Shown in pieces: positions 33,912 to 43,126 of a DNA stretch of 64,000 nucleotides. Made by a program: the position numbers and the translations under genes. The stretch covers positions 1-64,000 of the forward strand of contig NZ_JAUXXE010000078.1 of the NCBI RefSeq assembly GCF_030681155.1, written 5' to 3'. The notes beneath the pieces were generated by a model. That model saw nothing but the letters and a program-made list of their open reading frames with translations. It had not been told where the DNA came from and searched no databases. This stretch comes from Phenylobacterium sp. (lineage in GTDB: Bacteria > Pseudomonadota > Alphaproteobacteria > Caulobacterales > Caulobacteraceae). How positions within the stretch are numbered: position 1 is the first letter of the stretch; each line of letters opens with the position of its first letter.

Positions 33912-34304
33912 CTAGTCGCGCAGGCTGGCCGGCACCACGCCGCCATTTTTGGCAAGGGCGACCCACACCGCTTTTTGCAGGGCGATGTTCTGTTCGGCGC
34001 TGCCGTGCGGGCCAGCGGCGACGCCAAGCTCGGCGGCGAGTTCCTTGCGAGCCTCGAGGCTGGAATCCAGGTCCAGCATCTTCAGAAGGTCGACGATAGA
34101 GGTCCGCCAATTGCCGCCGCCGCCTTTTTGAACGGCGAGTTCAACAAGCACGACCTCGACATCCACCGGCTCGGGCGGAGGCGGAGGCGGGGGCGGCGCG
34201 GCGGCTGTGGGAGCGGCCGTCGGCGCAGGAGCCGGGGCCGCTGGCGCGGCCGCAGGCTTCTTGCGGTGGAGAATTTTGTCCATGATCGAGCTGAAAATGC
34301 CCAT
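33912..34304 (-). CDS. DUF3597-like small protein with Pro/Ala linker
   Basis: A 130-residue protein. An N-terminal amphipathic segment (MGIFSSIMDKILHRKK) is joined by a Pro/Ala-rich linker (~18-46, with eight consecutive prolines) to a helical domain (VDVEVVLVELAVQKGG, NWRTSIVDLLKMLDLDSSLEARKELAAELG). This matches the DUF3597 architecture, of unknown function. ATG 34304 has GGGAG eight bases upstream. Confidence 0.85.
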   Translation of the reverse strand: MGIFSSIMDKILHRKKPAAAPAAPAPAPTAAPTAAAPPPPPPPPEPVDVEVVLVELAVQKGGGGNWRTSIVDLLKMLDLDSSLEARKELAAELGVAAGPHGSAEQNIALQKAVWVALAKNGGVVPASLRD

Positions 34305-34365
34305 ACGCCCGGCTCCCTTGTTTGCTGGTCCCAATTTAAAGCTCGGCCTTGGATCAGGTTCCCGG

Positions 34366-37086
34366 TCAGAAACCTTTGGTGATCGCTATGCCGTAGAGAC
34401 GCGGATCAAGTAGGAAAACGCTGCGGGTCGCGCCCAGGTTCTCGTCATTGATGTCGAAGCCGACGATCGTGTTGTCGTCCATCAGGTTTTTCACGAACAA
34501 CTGGACGTTCAGGTCGATGTCCGCATTGGCGAAAATCAGGCTGGCGTTGATGTTCTCCCAGGCCTCGATGCGGTCAAAGAACGCATTGTTGTACCGCATG
34601 TAGCTCTCCGACTGGCGGTAGTAGTCGCCGCGCAGGGTGGCGTTCCAGCCGTTCGGCAATTCCCACCGATACTGGGCGCCCAGCGAGACGGTCCATTCCG
34701 GGGCGTTGGGCAGTTCATTGCCCGACAGATCCTGGATCACCCCTTCGCCTGCGCCGCTGGCGAAGCGTGAGACGTTGGGGCCGTAGTTGTAGACGCCGCT
34801 GACCAGCGCGTTCGCCGTCGCCGCCGGCACGCCGGCGCCGATCAACCGCCCTCCGATGGTCGAGCCGGTCATGCTGGGACCCGCGCAGGCCAGGTTAGCC
34901 AATAGGGCTGGACCGCCAGACACCCGCAGGAGGTTGGCGACACCGGCGGCGTTCAGAATGCAGCCGCCATTGGTCGAGTTGGCGTAGATGTAGCTTGCAT
35001 CGCCCTGGGCACGGTTGAAGGTGTCGACGACTTTGCCCTCCTCAATCTCGGTGTGGAGGTAGCCGATGTTGGCGTTGAGCCGCAGGTTGTTGATCGGCTC
35101 CCAGATCGATTCCAGTTCGGCGCCGTAGATCTCCGCGTCGATATTCTCGTTGTAGACCGAGCGGTTCACGCTGCGGCCGATCTGGTAGCCCTGGTACTTG
35201 TAGTAGAACCCGGTGAGGTTCAGCAGCAGTCGCCCGTCGGCCAGGGTGTTCTTCGTGCCGATCTCGTAGGCGTTGACGAACTCAGGCTCGTAGGTCGGGT
35301 TGAGGCCGAGCGCCACGACGCCGGGCGGGTTGAAGCCGCCGCCCTTGTAGCCCTTCGAATACGACGCATAGACCAGGGTCTGCTCGGTGAAGCTCAGATC
35401 GGGCGACCAGTCGACGTTCAGCCGTCCGGTGGTTTCCTGGAACTCAACGCTCTGAGGCACGGTGAAGTTGGGGCCTCGGCCCGGGGTGAACAGGGTCGAA
35501 CCGCTGCCGCGGGTCCACTTTTCATCGTCGGTGTAGCGCAGGCCGAGCGTGACCCTCAGGTCGTCGGTCGCCTGCCAATAGACCTCGCCGAACGCCGCCT
35601 TGGACTTCAGCTCGTACTCGCTCAGGCTGACGAAATAGTTGTGGCCGGTGAAGTCGGGTTCGCGCAGCGGATCGACATAGGCGGCGGGCTGAACCACCCG
35701 GACCGCCGCGGTCGCCGCGTTGGTGGCGACATAGGTGATGCTGCTGGCCTTGTAGTCGATATAGATCCCGCCGACGTTGAAGTTGATCGCGCCGTCGAAG
35801 TTCGACTGCAGCCGCAGTTCCTGGCTCCATTGTTCATTGTGGGCTGTGCCGCCGCTCTCGCTCATCAGGCGGTCGGTCAGCCCAAGCTGCGGATCGTTCA
35901 GAGTTCCAGTCGGCGTGAACGGGGTGATCCCGAACGGCACCGACGAGTATCCACCGGTCGAGTCGCCGCGCGAGTAGCTTTCGTTCTCGTTGTAACTGGT
36001 GAGCGATGTAGCGGTGAGGGTGGGGGTGACGTCCCACTCCAGGTTCAGGGTGTAGATGTCGGTGCGCGGCCGATAGATCGGCCGGCCATAGACTTCGACT
36101 TCGCGCAGGTCGCGCGAGATGGTCTTGCCGGCGAAGGCGTCGGTCGCTTGCAGCCCGATCTGCCGGGCGATGATGCCGGTGAAGGTCGAGAGCTGATTGG
36201 TCGTCCCATAGACGTCCTGCCCGTAGACCGAGGCGGGTAGGCATCCCTGGGTGAACGCCGCCTGGGCTGCTCCTGTCGGTACGCCGCCGACGCTGGTGAG
36301 GCCGATGTCCTTGGCGCAGAGCTGCTTGCGCGCGCCGCGCGTGTCATCCTCTGAGAAGGTGTCCCACAGCAGGAAGCCGCGGAAGTTCTCGCTCGGCGTG
36401 AAGCCCAGGGTGACGCGGCCGGCCCAGATCTGCCGGTCATCGACGTCCTGACCGTTCAGGGTGTTGCTGGTGTAGCCGCTGCGCTGAAGCGCAAAGCCGG
36501 CCAACCGCAACTGGAACATGTCGCCCAGCGGCACATTGATGAACCCCTGGTACTTCAGGCTGTCGAAATTGCCGAACTCGGCGGTGATCGAGGCGTCGAA
36601 GGTGTCGATCGGCTTGTTGGTGATGACGTTGACCACGCCGCCGGTGGCGTTGCGGCCGAACAGCGTGCCCTGCGGTCCGCGCAGCACCTCGACCCGCTCG
36701 ACATCATAGAACTCGGCGTCGGCCAGCCGGTTGGAGGTCAGCGGCACGTTGTTGTGGTGCACGCCCACCCCGTCGTCGCCGCCGGTCGAGACCAGTTGCG
36801 CCCCGACCCCGCGGATCTGGAAATTGGTGCGCAGCGAGCGCCGGGTGAAGGTGAGGTTGGGGACGGACTGGACCAAGTCGCCGGCGGTGTCGATGCCCTT
36901 GGCGCGCAGCGCTTCCTCGCTGAAGGCCGAGACCGCGATCGGCACGTCCTGGACCGACTCCTCGCGTTTGGTGGCGGTGACGATCAGTTCTTCGATCAGC
37001 GGGCCGCCGCTCGAAGACTGAGCCCATGCGGGTGTGGAGCAGGCAAGCGCGAGCACGGACGCAGAAGCCAACAAGGCCTTGGTCAT
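34366..37086 (-). CDS. TonB-dependent receptor (FecA/sphingomonad-type)
   Basis: A 906-residue outer-membrane receptor. A signal peptide (MTKALLASASVLALACSTPAWA) is followed by a TonB box-like EELIVTATKREESVQDVPIAVSAFS, plug motifs (IRGVGAQLVSTGGDDGVGVHH; VERVEVLRGPQGTLFGRNATGG) and a barrel ending LYGIAITKGF. The plug form is common in receptors for small organic substrates. ATG 37086 has GGGAGGGAAG upstream. An inverted repeat at 37132-37155 may control it. Confidence 0.95.
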   Translation of the reverse strand: MTKALLASASVLALACSTPAWAQSSSGGPLIEELIVTATKREESVQDVPIAVSAFSEEALRAKGIDTAGDLVQSVPNLTFTRRSLRTNFQIRGVGAQLVSTGGDDGVGVHHNNVPLTSNRLADAEFYDVERVEVLRGPQGTLFGRNATGGVVNVITNKPIDTFDASITAEFGNFDSLKYQGFINVPLGDMFQLRLAGFALQRSGYTSNTLNGQDVDDRQIWAGRVTLGFTPSENFRGFLLWDTFSEDDTRGARKQLCAKDIGLTSVGGVPTGAAQAAFTQGCLPASVYGQDVYGTTNQLSTFTGIIARQIGLQATDAFAGKTISRDLREVEVYGRPIYRPRTDIYTLNLEWDVTPTLTATSLTSYNENESYSRGDSTGGYSSVPFGITPFTPTGTLNDPQLGLTDRLMSESGGTAHNEQWSQELRLQSNFDGAINFNVGGIYIDYKASSITYVATNAATAAVRVVQPAAYVDPLREPDFTGHNYFVSLSEYELKSKAAFGEVYWQATDDLRVTLGLRYTDDEKWTRGSGSTLFTPGRGPNFTVPQSVEFQETTGRLNVDWSPDLSFTEQTLVYASYSKGYKGGGFNPPGVVALGLNPTYEPEFVNAYEIGTKNTLADGRLLLNLTGFYYKYQGYQIGRSVNRSVYNENIDAEIYGAELESIWEPINNLRLNANIGYLHTEIEEGKVVDTFNRAQGDASYIYANSTNGGCILNAAGVANLLRVSGGPALLANLACAGPSMTGSTIGGRLIGAGVPAATANALVSGVYNYGPNVSRFASGAGEGVIQDLSGNELPNAPEWTVSLGAQYRWELPNGWNATLRGDYYRQSESYMRYNNAFFDRIEAWENINASLIFANADIDLNVQLFVKNLMDDNTIVGFDINDENLGATRSVFLLDPRLYGIAITKGF

Positions 37087-37131
37087 TCTTCCCTCCCTGG
37101 CCCCCGATTATTGGCGGGGGTCTTGTTGATG

Positions 37132-37155
37132 ACGGTCCTCGTCAAGCGGGACCGT
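37132..37155. promoter_or_regulatory. Inverted repeat ACGGTCC-N10-GGACCGT upstream of the TonB receptor
   Basis: Perfect 7-bp arms at 37132-37138 and 37149-37155. Minus-strand TTGACG hexamers occur at 37140-37145 and 37189-37194, so the repeat could be an operator at or just after the receptor promoter. Confidence 0.45.
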
Positions 37156-37262
37156 TCAGGGGGAAAGCTAGGGTAGTATCTTACGCGGCGTCAAACGACT
37201 TGTGATTACAGTATCGCCCGGCCAGGTTGCGACTACGATATTGAGCGAACCGCTGGATGTGA

Positions 37263-38459
37263 TCAGCCGAAGGGCTTTTCTAAGCTTGGCTGTGGTTGCG
37301 TGAACCATGCCGCGCCGTCGACCGTCACGTAGAAATGATCTTCCAGCCGCACGCCAAAGGTGTCGGGGATCACGATCATCGGCTCGTTGGAGAAGCACAT
37401 ACCTGGCGCGAGCGGGGTCTTGTCACCGCGCACCAGATAGGGCGCTTCGTGGATCGACAGGCCAATGCCGTGGCCGGTGCGGTGGGGCAGGCCCGGCAGG
37501 TCATAGTCGGGGCTCATGCCGCCGGCCACCAACACAGCGCGCGCCACCGCGTCGATCTCTTCGCAAGGCACACCCGGCTTCACGGCCGCGAAGGCGGCGG
37601 CCTGAGCCTGTTTTTCCAGGTCCCAGATGCGCCTCTGCTCGGGGGAGGGTTCGCCGAACACATAGGTGCGGGTGATGTCGGAGTTGTAGCCCTGGACCCG
37701 GCATCCGGTGTCGATCAACACGATCTCGCCCTCGGACAGGCTTTGTTCGCCTGGCAGGCCGTGCGGATAGGCGCTGGCGACCCCGAACTGCACCGCGCAG
37801 AACGAAGACCCGTCGTCGGCCCCCAGCGCCCGGTGTGCTTGGTCGATGAAGCGGCGCACTTCGCCCGTGGTGATGCCGGGAGCCAGGATCTTCGCGGCCC
37901 GGCGGTGGACTTCCAGCGTCATGGCCTTGGCCTGGGACATCAGCGCCAATTCGGCCGGCGACTTGATCATTCGGCAGCCGTCCACGACCGGCGCGCCGTC
38001 CAGCAGCACTAGGCCGGGGGCGGCCTTGCGGACCCCGTCGAAGACAAAGAACGGCAGGGCGGGATCTATGGCGAGCGTCCGGGCGTCGCCCAGCCCGCGG
38101 GCTGTCAGGGCGTAGGGGCTCTCGTGTTCTTCCCAAAGCAGCATCTCAGCCTCGATCGCGATCGAAGCCTCCAGCGATCCGAGCTCGAAGCGTGGGCAGA
38201 TCATGCGCGGCGTGCCCTCACGCGGCAGGATCATCGCCACCAAACGCTCGGTGGCGCCCCAGCCGACCCCGGTGAAGTAGCGCAGGCTCGGGCCCGCGCC
38301 GATGATCAGGGCGTCGGCGCCGATCTGAGCCATCAGTTCGCGGGCATGAGCCAGGCGAGCCTGACGTTCCTGCGCGCTGATCGCCGGAGCGACGTCAGGC
38401 CAGGGTTTCAGGTCCGCCAGTTCGGCCTGCGCCGTCGAGCCACCGATGCCATTGGCCAT
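37263..38459 (-). CDS. M24-family Xaa-Pro peptidase
   Basis: A 398-residue pita-bread-fold metallopeptidase. Metal ligands are visible: Asp ~248 and Asp ~259 (IDTGCRVQGYNSDITRTYV), His ~328 (HRTGHGIGL), Glu ~357 (NEPM) and Glu ~371 (RLEDHF). The N-terminal creatinase domain (~30-165) is present. No signal peptide, so cytosolic; it would remove residues before proline. It lies upstream of the TonB receptor on the same strand with a 176-bp gap, so they may or may not be coregulated. Confidence 0.93.
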   Translation of the reverse strand: MANGIGGSTAQAELADLKPWPDVAPAISAQERQARLAHARELMAQIGADALIIGAGPSLRYFTGVGWGATERLVAMILPREGTPRMICPRFELGSLEASIAIEAEMLLWEEHESPYALTARGLGDARTLAIDPALPFFVFDGVRKAAPGLVLLDGAPVVDGCRMIKSPAELALMSQAKAMTLEVHRRAAKILAPGITTGEVRRFIDQAHRALGADDGSSFCAVQFGVASAYPHGLPGEQSLSEGEIVLIDTGCRVQGYNSDITRTYVFGEPSPEQRRIWDLEKQAQAAAFAAVKPGVPCEEIDAVARAVLVAGGMSPDYDLPGLPHRTGHGIGLSIHEAPYLVRGDKTPLAPGMCFSNEPMIVIPDTFGVRLEDHFYVTVDGAAWFTQPQPSLEKPFG

Positions 38460-38524
38460 GATCGTCTCCAGGTAAAATTCGCCGCCGCTGGCGGGCGAAC
38501 ATTCGGGTCCGTATATAGCCGGGC

Positions 38525-39019
38525 ATGGCCGAAGCCTTCAACGAACTGACCCTGCCCGCCGAGAAGGCGGAACGCTACGCTACCGTGGCCGAGGAGATCG
38601 CCTCGGTGCTCGATGGCGAGCCCAACCTGACCGCGCGCATGGCGACTGTCGCCTCGATGCTGGCGGCCAGTTTCGACACCTTCTTCTGGACCGGCTTCTA
38701 TGTGGTCGACCCGCAGAAGGAGCGCGAGCTGGTCGTAGGACCTTATCAAGGTACGCTTGGTTGCCTACGCATCGCCTTTGGGCGCGGCGTTTGCGGAACC
38801 GCGGCGGCCAGCGGCCAGACCCAACTGGTGCCTGACGTTCACGCTTTTCCCGGCCACATCGCCTGCGACGGCCTTTCGGCGAGCGAGGTGGTGGTCCCAG
38901 TTTTTGATAGCGCCGGACAGCTCATCGCCGTGTTCGACGTCGATTCCACGGAGCTGGCCGCGTTCGACGAGGTAGACGCCCAGTGGCTCGAGAAAATCCT
39001 GAAGGCGACCTTTTCCTAG
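38525..39019 (+). CDS. msrC: Free methionine-(R)-sulfoxide reductase (GAF fold)
   Basis: A 164-residue single-GAF-domain enzyme that reduces free Met-R-sulfoxide. The three redox cysteines (Cys80 GCLRIAF, Cys90 GVCGTAA, Cys114 HIACDG) have the same 10- and 24-residue spacing as in E. coli (84, 94, 118). It is cytosolic and thioredoxin-dependent in known members. It is divergent from the M24 peptidase with a 65-bp gap, which must hold both promoters. Confidence 0.93.
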   Translation: MAEAFNELTLPAEKAERYATVAEEIASVLDGEPNLTARMATVASMLAASFDTFFWTGFYVVDPQKERELVVGPYQGTLGCLRIAFGRGVCGTAAASGQTQLVPDVHAFPGHIACDGLSASEVVVPVFDSAGQLIAVFDVDSTELAAFDEVDAQWLEKILKATFS

Positions 39020-39097
39020 GTCGTTGGCTTACGCCGCGTCGCGTACCTAAATTACCTCTCGAAGCGCGATAGACGCGCAAAACTCGGGAGCGGAACA

Positions 39098-40270
39098 ATG
39101 GGCGAAGCCTATATCGTCGCAGCGACGCGTACGGCTGGCGGCCGCAAGGGCGGCAAGCTGAAGGATTGGCACCCGGTCGATCTGGGCGCGGCTGTGCTCA
39201 ACGACCTGATGGACCGAACGGGCGCCGACCCGGCCCTGGTCGAAGACGTGGTCATGGGCTGCGTCGGCCAGGTGGGCGAACAGGCCATCAACGTCGCGCG
39301 TAATTCGGTGCTGGCCTCGCGCCTGCCGGAAAGCGTTCCGGGCACCAGCGTCGACCGCCAATGCGGTTCCTCCCAGCAAGCCCTGCACTTCGCCGCGCAG
39401 GCGGTGATGAGCGGCACCATGGACGTCGTGATCGCCGCTGGCGTCGAGAGCATGACCCGCGTGCCCATGGGCCTCTCGGCCGCCCTGCCGGCTCAGAACG
39501 GCTTTGGCTCCTACATGAGCCCCGGCATCCAGAAGCAGTACCCGAACATCCAGTTCAGCCAGTTCATGGGCGCCGAAATGGTCGCCGAGAAGTACGGCCT
39601 GACCAAGGATGAGATCGACGAGTACAGCTACCAGTCGCACCAGCGTGCGATCGCCGCGACCCAGGCCGGGGCCTTTAAGAACGAGATTGTCGGCCTTGAG
39701 ATCACCGACGCCGAAGGCAATGTGACGATCCACACGATCGACGAAGGCATCCGCTTCGACGCCAGTCTCGACGGCATCAAGGCCGTGAAGCTGCTGCGGG
39801 AGGGCGGCCGCCTGACCGCCGCCTCGTCCAGCCAGATCTGCGACGGCGCCTCGGGCGTGATGGTCGTGTCGGAAAAGGGCCTGAAGGAACTGGGCGTCAA
39901 GCCGCTGGCCCGCATCCACCACCTGTCGCTGCTCGGTCACGACCCGGTGATCATGCTGGAAGCCCCGATCCCGGCGACCGAGCGCGCCCTGAAGAAGGCG
40001 GGCATGAGCGTGAACGACATCGACCTGTTTGAAGTCAACGAAGCCTTCGGTTCGGTCCCGGTCGCCTTCATTAAGACGCTGAAGGCCGATCCGGCCCGGG
40101 TGAACGCCAATGGCGGCGCCATCGCGCTCGGCCACCCGCTTGGCGCCTCGGGCACCAAGCTGATGACCACTCTGCTGAACGGCCTGGAACAGCGTGGCGG
40201 CCGCTACGGCTTGCAGACGATGTGCGAGGGCGGTGGTATGGCCAACGTCACCATCGTCGAACGACTCTAA
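39098..40270 (+). CDS. Acetyl-CoA C-acyltransferase (thiolase)
   Basis: A 390-residue type I/II thiolase. The nucleophile Cys89 (VDRQCGSSQQALHFAA), the base His ~347 (NGGAIALGHPLGASG) and the second Cys ~376 (TMCEGGGMAN) are all present. It makes or cleaves acetoacetyl-CoA or 3-ketoacyl-CoA. The following SDR starts 13 bases downstream, which suggests a 3-ketoacyl or 3-hydroxyacyl substrate pair. ATG 39098 has CGGGAG upstream. Confidence 0.95.
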   Translation: MGEAYIVAATRTAGGRKGGKLKDWHPVDLGAAVLNDLMDRTGADPALVEDVVMGCVGQVGEQAINVARNSVLASRLPESVPGTSVDRQCGSSQQALHFAAQAVMSGTMDVVIAAGVESMTRVPMGLSAALPAQNGFGSYMSPGIQKQYPNIQFSQFMGAEMVAEKYGLTKDEIDEYSYQSHQRAIAATQAGAFKNEIVGLEITDAEGNVTIHTIDEGIRFDASLDGIKAVKLLREGGRLTAASSSQICDGASGVMVVSEKGLKELGVKPLARIHHLSLLGHDPVIMLEAPIPATERALKKAGMSVNDIDLFEVNEAFGSVPVAFIKTLKADPARVNANGGAIALGHPLGASGTKLMTTLLNGLEQRGGRYGLQTMCEGGGMANVTIVERL

Positions 40271-40283
40271 GACAGGACTTGCC

Positions 40284-40976
40284 ATGACCGGACGCATCTT
40301 CGCTATCACAGGTGCGTCCGGAGTTCTGGGCTCGGCGGTGGCCAAGGCCGCCGCCGAACGCGGGGCGCGCGTCGCCCTGATCGACTTCGCAGATCATGCC
40401 GAGGTGTTGAAGGATTGCGGTCCGGACGCCCTGATGCTGGGCGGCGTGGACCTCACCGATGCGGTGGCCGCCAGCGCGGCTATCGACGCGGTGGCCGACA
40501 GGTTCGGCGGCCTGGACGCCCTGATCAATGTGGCCGGCGGCTTCAAGTGGGAGACGCTGGAGAACAGCCTGATGGCCGGTTGGCATCGGCTCTTCTTGAT
40601 GAACGTCCAAACCGCCGCCAATTCCAGCCGAGCAGCTATTCCGTATCTCCGGCGCAGCGCCGCAGGCCGGATCGTCAATATCGGCGCCAATGGCGCGCTG
40701 AAGGCCGCGGCCGGCATGGGGCCCTATGCGGCGTCCAAGGCCGGCGTTCACGCCTTGACCGAAAGCCTGGCCGAGGAACTGAAGGCTGACGGAATAACGG
40801 TCAACGCGGTCCTGCCCTCGATCATCGATACCCCTACCAATCGCGCGGACATGCCCAAGGCCGACTTTGCATCCTGGGTGTCTCCCAGCGAGCTCGCGGC
40901 GGCGATCCTGTTCCTGGCGTCCGAAGAGGCCAGCGCGATAACTGGCGCGCTGTTGCCGGTGACCGGCCGGGTCTAG
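40284..40976 (+). CDS. Classical short-chain dehydrogenase/reductase
   Basis: A 230-residue SDR. GASGVLGSA (~8-16) binds NAD(P); YAASKAG (Tyr ~149, Lys ~153) is catalytic; NVAGG and NAVLPSIIDTP are typical. It is transcribed with the thiolase. Substrate uncertain: 3-hydroxyacyl-CoA is suggested by the neighbour only. Confidence 0.9.
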   Translation: MTGRIFAITGASGVLGSAVAKAAAERGARVALIDFADHAEVLKDCGPDALMLGGVDLTDAVAASAAIDAVADRFGGLDALINVAGGFKWETLENSLMAGWHRLFLMNVQTAANSSRAAIPYLRRSAAGRIVNIGANGALKAAAGMGPYAASKAGVHALTESLAEELKADGITVNAVLPSIIDTPTNRADMPKADFASWVSPSELAAAILFLASEEASAITGALLPVTGRV

Positions 40977-41094
40977 GCGCTGTAGCGTCGGCGCCTCACG
41001 GGCGGGCCAATTTCGCTCAGCCCACGAACCTTTTCTCGCCTTCGGTATGCAATCCCGCCTAACCTTGGCCGCAAGGGGAGGGGAGCCCCGAGTA

Positions 41095-43119
41095 ATGAAG
41101 ATGGCCTTTGCCGCCGCGTTAGCGGTGACGTTCGTATCAAGCTTGGCCGTCGCCCAGGAACAGCCCGCCGCAGCCGTCGGCGTGATCGCCTATCCGCCGG
41201 CCTTCTTTGCCGAGATGGGGCCATCGACGGCTCTCGACATGGTGCAGCGCCTGCCGGGTTTCTCCTTCGACAAGGGCGCGGTGGTGCGCGGCCTGGCGGG
41301 CGCGAGTGGCAATGTGCTGATCGACGGCGAGCCGCCGGTTTCCAAGAACGACACCCTGGAAGAGATCCTCAAGCGCATCCCTCACGGATCGGTCGCAAGG
41401 ATCGACGTGATCCGGGGCGGCGCGCCCGGCGTTGATATGCAGGGGCGGACCGTCATCGCCAACGTGGTCCGCAAGCAGGGCGCTGGCGCGCGCGGCGCCG
41501 CGAGCTTCTCGACCCAGCCGCTCTATGACGGGCGGGTCCTCAATGCGTTTCGCGCCGAGGGGCAATGGCGTTGGGACGGCAAGCTCGTTGAACTCTCCAT
41601 GGTGAACGGCAAGGGGCCGGACGACACGCTCGGCGACGGGCCGCGTGTCCGCTACGGACCGAACGGCAAGCCCATCATCGTCTCCGATGTGGACGCCGAC
41701 AGCCAGGGGCTGCGGGAATGGGTGACGGGGGCCTTCGAAACGCCGATGGCGCGTGGCCGGCTGCGGCTGAACGGCGCCTATATGAAAACCACCTCGACCT
41801 CGGAGATCTATGATCGCCTGAGCGTCCCAGGCCCGGCGCTGGAATACGAATACATCACGCCGGATCGTCTCCAGGCCGAACTTGGCGGGCGCTTCGTGCG
41901 GACCTTCGGCGCGACCTCGCTGGAGGCGCTGGCCTTCCAGCAGTGGAACAATCTCGACACCAAGGCGCGGTTCGAGTCGGCGGCCGTCGACCGGCTGTTC
42001 CACAGCGACAAGCAGGTTACCGAAACGGTCGGCCGGGTGAACCTGCGCCGGCGGATATCGAGCGACCTTGCGTTGGAAGCTGGCGTCGAGGGCGCCTTCA
42101 ACGCTCTGGACAGCAACACGACCCTGATCGTCAACGGCTTCAAGGTGGTGGTGCCGGCCGCCGATGTGCGGGTGGAGGAGGCGCGGGCCGAGCCCTATGT
42201 CGTGGCGACCTGGCGGCCGAGCACGGACCTGACGATCGAGGGCGCGCTCCGGCAGGAGGTGTCGAAGATCACCTCAACCGGCGACGTCAATCTTGAGAAA
42301 TCACTCAGCTTCACCAAGCCAAGGCTCGCGGTGACCTGGGCGCCCAGCCCGCTGAACCAGTGGCGAGGGCGTCTGGAGCGCGAGGTCAGCCAGCTCAATT
42401 TCGATGACTTTGTCGCCTCTTCCTCGGTGGCCAGCACTGGGGTGCTGATCGCCGGCAATCCCGATCTTTCGCCGCAGCAGGCCTGGGTGATCGAGGGCGC
42501 CTATGAGCGCAGGTTCTGGACCTCGGGCGCGGCGGTGCTGACGCTGCGCCACTATGAGCTGACCGATGTGATCGACCGCGCGCCCATTCGCGTCGGTCTG
42601 GTCGTCGCCGACGGTCCCGCCAATATCGGCGATGGGACTAAGGACGAGGTCGCGGTAAGTCTCTCGGCGCCGCTCGACCGGCTGCTGCTGAAGCGCGCCA
42701 CCATCAAGGGCCAGGCGACGTGGCGGCGCTCGGAGGTGATCGATCCGACCACGGGGGACGCGCGCGAGATTTCCGGCCTGCATCCCGTCGATTGGGAGCT
42801 TCACTTCACCCAGGACCTGCCGGCGCTGAAGGCCAATTGGGGGATCGACGTCCTCGGTGGTTTCCGTGAGAGCTATTATCGCCTGACCGAGATCGAGACG
42901 CGCAAGCTCGAAGCCTTCGCCACGGTCTACGCCGAGGTGAAGCCGAGGCCCGATCTGATCCTGCGGGTGGAGTTGCAGAACGTCACCGGCCGCGACGTGC
43001 AGCGTATCCGTGAGGTCTATCTGGGGCCGCGTGACCTCGGCGTGCTCGCCTATACCGACGTCCGGAACCTGGAATGGGGACGCTGCCTGTTCGTGCGCCT
43101 GCGCAAGACCTTCGGCTGA
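41095..43119 (+). CDS. TonB-dependent-receptor-like outer-membrane beta-barrel
   Basis: A 674-residue protein with a signal peptide (MKMAFAAALAVTFVSSLAVAQ). A compact plug-like domain follows (LDMVQRLPGFSFDKGAVVRGLAGASGNVLIDGEPPVSKN; GSVARIDVIRGGAPGVDMQGR), then a barrel to LFVRLRKTFG. No TonB box was found between the signal peptide and the plug. It is smaller than the two receptors above. ATG 41095 has GGAGGGGAG upstream and is chosen over the 41047 start. The ligand is unknown. Confidence 0.88.
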   Translation: MKMAFAAALAVTFVSSLAVAQEQPAAAVGVIAYPPAFFAEMGPSTALDMVQRLPGFSFDKGAVVRGLAGASGNVLIDGEPPVSKNDTLEEILKRIPHGSVARIDVIRGGAPGVDMQGRTVIANVVRKQGAGARGAASFSTQPLYDGRVLNAFRAEGQWRWDGKLVELSMVNGKGPDDTLGDGPRVRYGPNGKPIIVSDVDADSQGLREWVTGAFETPMARGRLRLNGAYMKTTSTSEIYDRLSVPGPALEYEYITPDRLQAELGGRFVRTFGATSLEALAFQQWNNLDTKARFESAAVDRLFHSDKQVTETVGRVNLRRRISSDLALEAGVEGAFNALDSNTTLIVNGFKVVVPAADVRVEEARAEPYVVATWRPSTDLTIEGALRQEVSKITSTGDVNLEKSLSFTKPRLAVTWAPSPLNQWRGRLEREVSQLNFDDFVASSSVASTGVLIAGNPDLSPQQAWVIEGAYERRFWTSGAAVLTLRHYELTDVIDRAPIRVGLVVADGPANIGDGTKDEVAVSLSAPLDRLLLKRATIKGQATWRRSEVIDPTTGDAREISGLHPVDWELHFTQDLPALKANWGIDVLGGFRESYYRLTEIETRKLEAFATVYAEVKPRPDLILRVELQNVTGRDVQRIREVYLGPRDLGVLAYTDVRNLEWGRCLFVRLRKTFG

Positions 43120-43126
43120 CGCTCAG

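Noticed and set aside
35053..36240. Long plus-strand frame inside the second TonB receptor
   Set aside because: No motifs or ribosome site; a repetitive Val/Gly/Asp/Arg composition typical of antisense frames.
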